Below, piece after piece: positions 56,903 through 64,000 of a DNA stretch of 64,000 nt. The translations under genes were made by a program, and so were the position numbers. Positions within the stretch are counted from its first letter, which is position 1. Every line of letters begins with the position of its first letter. Under the pieces are notes generated by a model that had not been told where the DNA came from, made no database searches, and saw only the letters and a program-made list of their open reading frames with translations. The stretch is from RGIG3009 sp045596745 (GTDB lineage: Bacteria > Bacillota > Clostridia > Oscillospirales > Acutalibacteraceae), in the NCBI GenBank assembly GCA_045596745.1, contig JAZODA010000065.1:1-64000 (forward strand), written 5' to 3'.

Positions 56903-59275
56903 TTACTTCATGGTGACGACGGTGACACCGGTTTCGCCCTCGCCGTAGGCGCCGAGGCGGAACGAATCCACACCGGGGCAGGTGCGCAGGTGCGTTTGCA
57001 CGGCAGCACGCAGTGCGCCGGTGCCTTTGCCGTGGATAATGGTGATGCGCTCCAGACCCGACAGGCGAGCGTCATCCAAGAATTTGTCGACCTCCATCAA
57101 CGCTTCCTCGGTTGTCAGACCGCGCAAATCGAGTTCGGTACGAGCGTTACGGGTAGAGCGGGAGAACCCGCCGGTTGTCGGATGAGAACCTTTGACAGCA
57201 GGGGTCGGCTTCTTTTCAAGCAGACGCACGGTGTCGATTTTCACCCGCGTGCGAATGATACCGGCTTGTACTTCGACCGTGTCGCCGTCCGCTACCGACA
57301 CCACGGTGGCGGGCTTGTCGATATCGGTCAGCAGCACCTCATCACCCACTTTGAGCGGGCGGGGGAGCTTGTAGTTATCGCGACGCTTTTGCGTGACAGG
57401 GTCGATGTCGTCCTCCAGACGGTTAAGCCGATTGCGCAACTGCGACCGCGCGGCAGAGGCTTTCTTGGAGAAGTCGGCGGCGTCTTTCTGACGGCGCAGC
57501 TCGTCCAATTCTTCTACCAGCGCTTCCGCATCGTGTCGTGCGCGTTCCACCAGACGGCGGGCTTTGTCACGGGCTTCCGATAATTCTTTTTCACGCAGGT
57601 CATCCAACTCGCGCAAACGGCGGTCGGCTTCCGCTTTGGCAGCGGCCGCTTCTGCGGCAGCGCGGCGAGCGGTGATAAGTTCGGCTTCCAGCGCCTGTCG
57701 CTTTTCTTCCAGACCGACAACCACTTCTTCCAAGCGGCGATCGTCGCCCGAAACCAGCGAGCGGGCGTGTTCTACCACCGACGGCAGCATACCCAGTCGT
57801 TCCGAAATGGCAAACGCATTGGAGCGACCCGGCACACCGACCAGCAAACGATAGGTCGGGCGTAGCGTGGCAACATCAAATTCACAGCTGCCGTTTTCCA
57901 CACCGGGGGTCTGCAATGCGTACGCTTTGAGCTCGGCGTAGTGTGTGGTGGCGGCAATGCGAGCGCCTTGTGCGCGCAACTGCTCCAGTGTAGCGGTGGC
58001 GAGTGCCGCACCCTCAACAGGGTCGGTACCTGCACCCAACTCGTCGAGCAGCACCAGCGAGCGGTCATCGGCATCGTTCAGAATGCGGATGATGTTGGTG
58101 GTGTGCGCCGAGAAGGTGGACAGTGATTGTTCGATGGATTGCTCGTCGCCGATATCCGCCAACACGGTGCGGAACACGGAAAACGTGCTGCCATCGCTGA
58201 CAGGCGGTAACAAACCGCATTGCACCATCAGGGTCAGCAGACCGAGCGTTTTCAACGTTACAGTTTTACCGCCGGTGTTGGGGCCGGTGACGACCAGCGT
58301 GTCAAAATCCACACCCAGCTCCACATCGATGGGAACGACGCGGTCGGCGGCAATCAGCGGATGCCGTGCGCGCTTTAAGCGAATACAACCGTCATCGGAC
58401 ACGGCGGGGCAGGTGGCTTTCATAGCATACGCCAGACGCGCTTTGGCGAAAATCAAATCCAGTTCCAGCAGAATGTCGTAATCCTGCAGAATGGGATCGG
58501 CAAACGAACCGGCTTCGGCAGAAAGCTCCTGCAGAATGCGTTCGATTTCCGCCGCCTCGCGGGATTCCCAGAGTTTCAGTTCGTTGTTGGCCTCCACGGC
58601 GCCCATCGGTTCGATAAATACGGTGGCACCGGAGGCAGAAGTGTCGTGTACGAGGCCCGGCACGTCACCGCGGTGCTCTGCTTTGACCGGGACAACAAAA
58701 CGTCCGCCGCGGATGGTGATTACCGGATCCTGCAACAGTTTTTGAGCGTTGGGGGAGTGAATCAGCTTGTCCAGCTGATCGCGGACGCGCGCCGAAGAGG
58801 AACGGATGCGACGACGGATGTCTGCCAGAGCGACAGAGGCGTGGTCGCTGATCTCTTCCTCCGAAACGATGGCGGTGCGGATATGTTCTTCCAGATATTT
58901 ATTGCCTGCCAGCAGCGAAAAACGCTCATCCAGGCAGGTAGTAATTCCTTCGCAATGCTGTCGCCACTCGGTCAGCGTGCGGATGACACGCAGCGTGGCG
59001 GCGATGTGCAGAAGCTCACCGGGCGTTAGTACCGCACCCGCCTGCGCACGGCGCAGGGCGTTCGCAACGTTGACCGCGCCGCCAAAGGACGGTGCGCCGA
59101 ACTTGGCCATCAGCATCACCGCGGCATCGGTTTCCTCAAGCAGCAGGCGAACCTCGGAAAGATGGGGAGACGGGCGCAACGAACGAGCTGCTTCGACAGT
59201 ATCGGCACACGATGCCTGTGCTGCCAGCAGATCGAGAATCTTATCCAGTTCCAGTGAGCGGTAGTGTCTGTTCAT
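56903..59275 (-). CDS. mutS2: MutS2 family ATPase/endonuclease (RqcU-like)
   Basis: A 790-aa protein of the MutS2 family. The MutS core (about 1-510) has the Walker A VVTGPNTGGKTVTLKT (about 330-345), and further ATPase motifs DIGDEQSIEQSLSTFS and LVLLDELGAGTDPVEGAAL. A coiled coil (about 515-610), a KOW-like region and a C-terminal Smr domain (about 715-790, ELDLRGLTTEEAL and HGKGTGALR) follow. MutS2 acts on stalled or collided ribosomes in Bacillus and earlier work linked it to suppressing recombination. AAGGAG precedes the ATG; recO lies just upstream. Confidence 0.95.
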   Translation of the reverse strand: MNRHYRSLELDKILDLLAAQASCADTVEAARSLRPSPHLSEVRLLLEETDAAVMLMAKFGAPSFGGAVNVANALRRAQAGAVLTPGELLHIAATLRVIRTLTEWRQHCEGITTCLDERFSLLAGNKYLEEHIRTAIVSEEEISDHASVALADIRRRIRSSSARVRDQLDKLIHSPNAQKLLQDPVITIRGGRFVVPVKAEHRGDVPGLVHDTSASGATVFIEPMGAVEANNELKLWESREAAEIERILQELSAEAGSFADPILQDYDILLELDLIFAKARLAYAMKATCPAVSDDGCIRLKRARHPLIAADRVVPIDVELGVDFDTLVVTGPNTGGKTVTLKTLGLLTLMVQCGLLPPVSDGSTFSVFRTVLADIGDEQSIEQSLSTFSAHTTNIIRILNDADDRSLVLLDELGAGTDPVEGAALATATLEQLRAQGARIAATTHYAELKAYALQTPGVENGSCEFDVATLRPTYRLLVGVPGRSNAFAISERLGMLPSVVEHARSLVSGDDRRLEEVVVGLEEKRQALEAELITARRAAAEAAAAKAEADRRLRELDDLREKELSEARDKARRLVERARHDAEALVEELDELRRQKDAADFSKKASAARSQLRNRLNRLEDDIDPVTQKRRDNYKLPRPLKVGDEVLLTDIDKPATVVSVADGDTVEVQAGIIRTRVKIDTVRLLEKKPTPAVKGSHPTTGGFSRSTRNARTELDLRGLTTEEALMEVDKFLDDARLSGLERITIIHGKGTGALRAAVQTHLRTCPGVDSFRLGAYGEGETGVTVVTMK

Positions 59276-59284
59276 ACGAACTCC

Positions 59285-60019
59285 TTAGGTAAGACTGTGA
59301 TAAAAATCCAGCGTGTTAAAACCGCGCCCCAGCTGTGCAAGCAAAAAGCGCTCCGTCACGTCGCACAAAGCGGCGGCGTCGGCAGGGGGGAGCGAGAACG
59401 AAAAGCACTTTTCAAACGGTGCATACACGATGTGCCGCATAGCCGCCAGCACCGACGCCGAAACGGGGAGCGCGCCGACTGTGCCGTGGCAGTTATCGCA
59501 AAGCAGAACGCCTTGCAACGGTGAAAACCATACGCCATCCTGAACGCCGCACACCGAACAAGCCGCGACCGAGGGCATATAACCCGCCTGACACAATAGC
59601 CGCAACTCGGTAACCGCTTTAATCAACGGCAACGGGCGAGAATCCTCCGACAAAAAGTGGAGGGCGTTCAAAAGCAGGCGTAACGCCTCCTCAGCCGGCT
59701 CTTCCTGCGGGGCGAGTACACCTGCCAGTTCGCAAAAATATTGTGCGAGAGCGAGCTTGTCCAATTGCTCTCGCACTTCAAAAAACACTTTTATGGGTTC
59801 GGCGTCGTCCACTATGTATTTTTCCCGTCCCTTGTACAGTGTCAGACGGGAATAGCACAGCAGTCCGGTGGCGGAGCTGTTGCGGTTTTTGATGTTGCGC
59901 GCACCGCGCACCGAAGCGCGGATCAGCCCGCAGTCGCGCGTAAGCGCTGTGACAAAGCGATCCGACTCACCGATATTGTTGTTTTCGCGCACGATGAGTG
60001 CGTCGGTCGTCAGCTTCAT
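59285..60019 (-). CDS. recO: DNA repair protein RecO
   Basis: A 244-aa recombination mediator that loads RecA onto SSB-coated DNA. The N-terminal OB fold begins MKLTTDALIVRENNNIGESD, followed by GARNIKNRNSS and the helical domain; the zinc finger is CSVCG...CDNCHG (about 160-180). The ATG at 60019 has GGGAGG upstream and lies inside the 3' end of the small YqzL-like gene. The order era-yqzL-recO is usual in Firmicutes. Confidence 0.93.
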   Translation of the reverse strand: MKLTTDALIVRENNNIGESDRFVTALTRDCGLIRASVRGARNIKNRNSSATGLLCYSRLTLYKGREKYIVDDAEPIKVFFEVREQLDKLALAQYFCELAGVLAPQEEPAEEALRLLLNALHFLSEDSRPLPLIKAVTELRLLCQAGYMPSVAACSVCGVQDGVWFSPLQGVLLCDNCHGTVGALPVSASVLAAMRHIVYAPFEKCFSFSLPPADAAALCDVTERFLLAQLGRGFNTLDFYHSLT

Positions 60020-60152
60020 AGGGTGCCTCCCGATCGGTCGATTCGGCAACGCTGTTTGTGCCGCTATCGTAAATATCGACGCCACAGTAGCGCAGATAAT
60101 CGTCCACCTTACCGGTTTTCTGAAATTTTGCCCACAACTTATCCTGTTCCAT
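59967..60152 (-). CDS. YqzL-like small protein (61 aa)
   Basis: A 61-aa hydrophilic protein with a strong RBS (AGGAGG) before the ATG. Its start MEQDKLWAKFQKTGKVDDYL is like the YqzL family (LWxxFxxTGxVxxYL), a short protein of unknown function normally between era and recO, which is exactly its place here. The C-terminal third (REAPYEADDRRTHRARKQQYR) overlaps the beginning of recO by 53 bp in another frame, suggesting translational coupling. The N-terminal half is the trustworthy part; the long overlapping tail may not be conserved. Confidence 0.75.
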   Translation of the reverse strand: MEQDKLWAKFQKTGKVDDYLRYCGVDIYDSGTNSVAESTDREAPYEADDRRTHRARKQQYR

Positions 60153-60218
60153 AGCGCTCCTCCTGCTTCAAGTCTCACTATTACTTTGAGCCGAAACAGG
60201 GGAAACATACATGGAAAG

Positions 60219-61121
60219 TTATGAACGGTAGCCGAAAGAGTTCAGCAGACCTTGGCGGTTGCGCCAATCTTCTTTCACCTTGACCCAACACTGCAGGTCA
60301 ACGTGCGTGCCGAACAGCGATTCCATTTCGAGACGCGCGGCAGCGGCGATGTTTTTCAGCGTCGCGCCGCGTTTGCCGATGACGATGCCCTTATGGCTCT
60401 CGCGTTCGCAGAAAATTTCCGCATCGATTTCCAAAATCGTGCCGCGGTCGGTCTCCCGCTCCTCGAAATGCTCCACCAGCACCGCGATGCCGTGGGGAAT
60501 CTCTTCGCGCAGCTGCAGCAGCATCTGCTCGCGCAGCAGCTCGGCGGCGAGAATGCGGTCAGGCTGATCGCTGGTGGTGTCGGCGGGGAAGAAATGCGGG
60601 CTGGGCAGCGCGTAGCGTGCCAGTTCCTCCGACAAAACGGAAATGCCTTCGCCGGTCAGTGCCGACACAGGAAGAATGGCTTCAAACGGATACGCCTGAC
60701 GCCAGGCATCGATGCACGCGAGCAGCGAGCTCTTGTCTGCCAGTGTATCAATTTTATTCAGCACCAGTAGCACCGGCAGCTTCTGAGAACGGAAACGCTC
60801 AAGAAGTTCGCGTTCCGCATCGCGCACGACCGTGCTGGGTTCGACCACCAGAATACCGGCGTCCACACCGGACACCGCTTCGCCGATGGACTTAATCATA
60901 AAGTCACCGAGACGGGTGCGGGGGCGATGCGAACCGGGGGTATCCAGAAAAACAAACTGCAGATTGTCCTTGGTAGACACACCCATAATACGGTTACGGG
61001 TGGTTTGCGGTTTATCCGAAACAATGGCGACCTTGCGACCGACCAAGGCGTTGAGTAGAGAAGATTTTCCCACATTGGGAACGCCGACAATGGCGATAAA
61101 AGCAGAGCGAGTATCCGACAT
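60219..61121 (-). CDS. era: GTPase Era
   Basis: A 300-aa GTPase that binds the 3' end of 16S rRNA and helps 30S assembly. G1 GVPNVGKSSLLN, G3 DTPGSH, G4 NKID and the C-terminal KH domain (CERESHKGIVIGKRGATLKNI) are all seen. The length is typical. AGAGGG precedes the ATG. It is in the operon phoH-ybeY-era-yqzL-recO-mutS2. Confidence 0.97.
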   Translation of the reverse strand: MSDTRSAFIAIVGVPNVGKSSLLNALVGRKVAIVSDKPQTTRNRIMGVSTKDNLQFVFLDTPGSHRPRTRLGDFMIKSIGEAVSGVDAGILVVEPSTVVRDAERELLERFRSQKLPVLLVLNKIDTLADKSSLLACIDAWRQAYPFEAILPVSALTGEGISVLSEELARYALPSPHFFPADTTSDQPDRILAAELLREQMLLQLREEIPHGIAVLVEHFEERETDRGTILEIDAEIFCERESHKGIVIGKRGATLKNIAAAARLEMESLFGTHVDLQCWVKVKEDWRNRQGLLNSFGYRS

Positions 61122-61142
61122 AACGTATCCCTCTTTTACGTC

Positions 61143-61646
61143 TTATTCATCCAGCACATAGCTGTTCACGCGGGAAAGACCAATCTGGTTCATAACCGTC
61201 TCTTCTTTCTCGCGCATATGCACCGCTTCCAGTCCGCCGGCAACGTGATCGTAGCCCATCAGATGGAACATCGAATGCACCGTCAGATAACCGACTTCGC
61301 GGTTGAAGGAATGACCGAAATCCTCGGCTTGGCGCTGTGCCTGCTCCAGCGACAACACGATGTTGCCGATGAGCTTGTCGCCGTTTTCGGGATTGATATC
61401 AAACTCGCCGTTTTCGCCGAGCGGGAACGACAGCACGTCGGTCGGCGCGTCGATGCCGCGCTGCTCGAGGTTGATGCGGTGAATTTCATTGTTATCGACC
61501 AGTGTGACGTCCACCGAAGCCGAGCCGTCCACGCCCTCCAGATCCAACACAGCGTGGCAGCAGCGGCGAATCAGCATACGCAGCCCGGTGGGGATCTTCA
61601 CTGCTTTCTGACGGTTTTCAATGTCTACTCGAATTTTTGTCAGCAT
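61143..61646 (-). CDS. ybeY: Endoribonuclease YbeY
   Basis: A 167-aa zinc endoribonuclease for 16S rRNA 3' maturation and ribosome quality control. The metal site HSMFHLMGYDH (HxxxHxxGxDH) and the upstream TDVLSFPLGE are conserved. The ATG at 61646 lies inside the end of phoH (29-bp overlap), with a GGAAGGGAAG sequence upstream. It precedes era by 21 bp, the usual order. Confidence 0.95.
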   Translation of the reverse strand: MLTKIRVDIENRQKAVKIPTGLRMLIRRCCHAVLDLEGVDGSASVDVTLVDNNEIHRINLEQRGIDAPTDVLSFPLGENGEFDINPENGDKLIGNIVLSLEQAQRQAEDFGHSFNREVGYLTVHSMFHLMGYDHVAGGLEAVHMREKEETVMNQIGLSRVNSYVLDE

Positions 61647-62619
61647 TTTTTTGCCGCTTCCCTTCCTGTGTTGATTTTTCATAGTCCTCATAGGCTTTGA
61701 TAATACGCTGCACCAGCTGGTGGCGTACCACGTCCTGTTGTTTGAAGGTGCAGATGGCAATATCTTCTACGCCCTTCAGGATGCGCATAACCTCGCGCAG
61801 ACCGCTCTTCTTGCCGTCCGGCAGGTCAATCTGGGTAATGTCGCCGGTGATGACCATCTTGGAGTTAAAACCAAGACGAGTCAGGAACATTTTCATCTGT
61901 CCCGGCGTGGTGTTCTGCGCTTCGTCGAGAATGACAAAGGAATCATCCAGCGTACGGCCGCGCATATACGCGAGAGGGGCAACCTCGATGTTGCCGCGCT
62001 CCATATATTTCTGATAGGTTTCGGTGCCCAGCATATCAAACAGAGCATCGTACAGCGGACGAAGGTACGGGTCGACCTTGGACTGCAAATCGCCCGGCAG
62101 GAAACCGAGCTTTTCGCCGGCTTCCACCGCGGGACGGGTCAGAATAATGCGGTTGACCTGCTTGGAACGGAACGCTTCCACCGCCATCGCCACCGCCAGA
62201 TATGTTTTACCGGTACCGGCAGGACCGATGCCGAGAACAATGGTGTTCTTGCGGATGGCGTCGACGTACGCCTTTTGTCCCAACGTTTTGGGCTTGATCG
62301 GGCGGCCTTTCGCGGTGATGCAGATGCTGTCACCCGACAAGGTGGGGAGTTCCTGTTCGGCACCTTCGTTGACCAGCATCATCACGTAGCGGACGTTCTG
62401 CTCGGTGAGCTGTTCGCCGCGGGCAATGAGCTGTAACAGGCCCTGGATGGCACGGGTGGCGCGCATCACGTCCTCCGGTTCGCCGCTGACCTTGATTTCG
62501 CTGTCGCGGTTTAAGATGTTGACGTGGTACTGCTGCTCAATCAGTCGAATATTTTCATCGAAATTGCCGAACAGAGCGACCGCTTGCTCCATACGATCGA
62601 CGTTGATGAGTTGTTCCAC
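61618..62619 (-). CDS. phoH: PhoH family ATPase
   Basis: A 333-aa cytoplasmic P-loop ATPase. An N-terminal KH-like part (about 1-85) is followed by the PhoH domain with Walker A GIGPAGTGKTYLA, Walker B FVILDEAQNTT and GDITQIDLPDG. Linked to RNA metabolism together with YbeY. The start is the GTG at 62619 with GAGGTGG upstream. It has its own promoter and begins the large operon; the C-terminal end overlaps ybeY. Confidence 0.94.
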   Translation of the reverse strand: MEQLINVDRMEQAVALFGNFDENIRLIEQQYHVNILNRDSEIKVSGEPEDVMRATRAIQGLLQLIARGEQLTEQNVRYVMMLVNEGAEQELPTLSGDSICITAKGRPIKPKTLGQKAYVDAIRKNTIVLGIGPAGTGKTYLAVAMAVEAFRSKQVNRIILTRPAVEAGEKLGFLPGDLQSKVDPYLRPLYDALFDMLGTETYQKYMERGNIEVAPLAYMRGRTLDDSFVILDEAQNTTPGQMKMFLTRLGFNSKMVITGDITQIDLPDGKKSGLREVMRILKGVEDIAICTFKQQDVVRHQLVQRIIKAYEDYEKSTQEGKRQKNADKNSSRH

Positions 62620-62652
62620 ACAGCCACCTCGTTTCCCACTGTAATTTATGTT

Positions 62653-62681
62653 AGTATACCACAAAAAAATCGCCTTGTCAC
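62653..62681 (-). promoter_or_regulatory. Promoter of the phoH-ybeY-era-recO-mutS2 operon
   Basis: On the minus strand: GTGACA (62681-62676), 17-bp spacer, TATACT (62658-62653), 33 nt before the phoH start. Confidence 0.75.
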
Positions 62682-62717
62682 TAACAAAATGCACAAAAAT
62701 TTGGCGGCAGAGCGCGA

Positions 62718-63872
62718 TTACAGCAAGGGGGAGACGATGGTAAGCTCCTCCGTTCCCGTGTACTCGGCGGTGATGGTGACGGCGGTGTTCGACACCTCAA
62801 AATGCAGGTTTCGCTCCTCAATTGTCAAGGTTTTGCGCAACGTGTTTTCGGCGTTTGTCAATCGCTGTTCAGCGAGGGTATAGGCGTCGCGTTCCGTGCG
62901 GTGGATGATGCTTTCGGCGGGGTAATAGCGGCGCGTAACCGACACACCGACAGGAAGCGGCACACCGCGAAGCCTCAGCGGATGGTGCTCGGTGGTAACG
63001 AGTGGGGCATCGGTGCTGCCGCCGGATGCATACAGGGGAATTTCGAGACCGAACAGGCGCAGTGAAGAGCAGGAAAGCACCTGCCCATGGGGATTGGTAA
63101 TCGTTTCGGTGAAAGGCACGGTGATGGTCAGCGTGTGCGCGGTGCGTGCAATGACACTGCCGACAGCGCGTTTGAGTTGTGGGCCTACCGAGCTGTCCAC
63201 CACACCGCTGATGAGAAGGTCGCCTTTGGTGACGGCGTCACCCGGAGACACTACCGCGCGTCCGCTGACGGCATTCACACGCACGATGACACCATCACGC
63301 GCCGCGATAAGATTGGCGGGGGTGTTGTCGGGAATCGGCTCGGTGGGGTTGCTCTCCCGCACTTCCACGGTAAGACAGCTTCCTTGTCGGTTGACGGTCA
63401 GCCACGTCAGTTCGGGAAATTGTTGCAACGCACTCAAGCGCAAGGTGGCGATGTCCACGGCATCAAAATCGCACCCCTCATAAATGCCGAGCGGCTGTAA
63501 AGCGTCGAGAACACGGTTGGCATCGACGCGGATGTTGCCGCTGACGCGAATGACCCAAATGCGGGAGGACAGTAGCTGCAGCACCAGAAAAAACAGCGCC
63601 GCACCGGCAAGGAGACCGAAGCGGAAGCGAAAGCGTCGCAATCGAAACAGGATGCCGCATCGCCGCTGTAGTCGCATTCGCACGCAGGCTCGCCGTGCGG
63701 AGGCGCGCAGGCGACAGTAATCGGCGGCGGCAGCCCGACACCACAACCCGTCCGAGCGATGGCGGATATCCCAAAGCGGAATGTCGGCGGTGGCGGCAGC
63801 GTCAAGAAACCGCTCGGGAAAGCCGCCTTCACAGCGAAGCAGTACCGAGCAGAACAATCGATTCTGAAGCAT
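62718..63872 (-). CDS. yqfD: Sporulation protein YqfD
   Basis: A 384-aa membrane protein of the YqfD family, needed late in sporulation. An Arg/Cys-rich N-terminal cytoplasmic part (1-80) is followed by one membrane helix (about 85-103) and a large outside part with typical blocks IRVSGNIRVDANRVLDAL, LTWLTVNRQGSCLTVEVRE and AARDGVIVRVNAVSGRAVVSPGD. GGAGGTGA precedes the ATG. It follows yqfC by 18 bp, the usual sporulation pair, under sigma-E control in Bacillus. Confidence 0.92.
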   Translation of the reverse strand: MLQNRLFCSVLLRCEGGFPERFLDAAATADIPLWDIRHRSDGLWCRAAAADYCRLRASARRACVRMRLQRRCGILFRLRRFRFRFGLLAGAALFFLVLQLLSSRIWVIRVSGNIRVDANRVLDALQPLGIYEGCDFDAVDIATLRLSALQQFPELTWLTVNRQGSCLTVEVRESNPTEPIPDNTPANLIAARDGVIVRVNAVSGRAVVSPGDAVTKGDLLISGVVDSSVGPQLKRAVGSVIARTAHTLTITVPFTETITNPHGQVLSCSSLRLFGLEIPLYASGGSTDAPLVTTEHHPLRLRGVPLPVGVSVTRRYYPAESIIHRTERDAYTLAEQRLTNAENTLRKTLTIEERNLHFEVSNTAVTITAEYTGTEELTIVSPLL

Positions 63873-63890
63873 GGTGTATCACCTCCGCAC

Positions 63891-64000
63891 TCAATCCAAA
63901 AATTCAATCGACAGCAACCGACCGGTGATGACGGCACAGGCAGGATCCAGTCGGTGCATCCGCAAATCACAACCCGAAAAGCGGATGGTGCCGCTGTCGG
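63891..64000 (-). CDS. yqfC: Sporulation protein YqfC, C-terminal part (cut by window edge)
   Basis: The last 36 codons of a minus-strand gene that enters from beyond the window. The peptide contains GTIRFSGCDLRMHRLDPA and VITGRLLSIEFLD, which fits the C-terminal beta-strands of the YabP/YqfC family. Its stop (TGA, 63893-63891) is 18 bp before yqfD, as in other spore formers. The 5' part is not visible. Confidence 0.8.
   Translation of the reverse strand, partial: DSGTIRFSGCDLRMHRLDPACAVITGRLLSIEFLD

Overview
The window looks like a chromosomal segment of a Gram-positive, low-oxygen, spore-forming-lineage member of the Clostridia, most like the Oscillospiraceae/Ruminococcaceae of the gut. 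Support for this: GC-rich coding DNA with strong RBSs, a SAM-I riboswitch on metK and a TPP riboswitch on a ThiT-type ECF component, SpoVAE, YqfC and YqfD sporulation proteins, a sensory [FeFe]-hydrogenase cluster, Big_2/CBM surface proteins with Thr-rich linkers, and CUT1 sugar transporters without a local ATPase. The species cannot be named from sequence reading alone.

Layout. 1-120: 3' end of a 5S rRNA and its terminator. 489-8696: a 2,369-aa wall-anchored multidomain protein ending in a GH16 catalytic domain, then a Big_2 lipoprotein. 8748-11410: riboswitch-controlled thiT (minus), a CPBP protease and tadA. 11435-17670: an AraC regulator and a glucuronate catabolic operon (uxaC, uxuA, SDR mannonate oxidoreductase, sugar epimerase-like and Gfo/Idh/MocA genes). 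17687-19797: mscL, a 63-aa unknown, spoVAE and an aldose-epimerase-like gene. 19805-22749: SAM-riboswitch metK, then rsmD-coaD-coiled-coil gene. 22894-24606: a NifU-like/GGGtGRT pair.

24547-28992 is the most unusual stretch. A 127-bp perfect direct repeat (3' end of the GGGtGRT gene, its terminator and the next promoter) brackets about 4.2 kb of more AT-rich accessory DNA. This holds a divergent Ser/Thr kinase, a zinc-ribbon/LRR membrane protein, two small HTH regulators, a small membrane protein and two lipoproteins. Two clear inverted-repeat operators sit at the regulator promoters. The R-U-R structure looks like a recent insertion or tandem duplication.

29440-49668 is a polysaccharide-use region. 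It has a GH16 enzyme without signal peptide, two solute-binding proteins, two permease pairs, an NHL/TPR/Yip1 membrane protein, a DUF5696 protein, a 1,463-aa Big_2/CBM surface protein, a 39-aa peptide with a lasso-leader-like YxxP motif and a stand-alone CBM-like protein. With the first surface protein it suggests beta-glucan-type glycan breakdown at the cell surface and oligosaccharide import.

49731-52901 (minus) is a HydS-like operon (DRTGG protein, ATPase of the anti-sigma type, hydrogenase-like Fe-S protein, DRTGG protein, PHP phosphoesterase). 53075-56158 carries serC, serA and a YdcF-like gene. 56198-64000 (minus) is housekeeping and sporulation: yqfC (partial), yqfD, then phoH, ybeY, era, yqzL-like, recO, mutS2 and a HAD phosphatase. 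All functional calls come from reading motifs and synteny; no database search was run.
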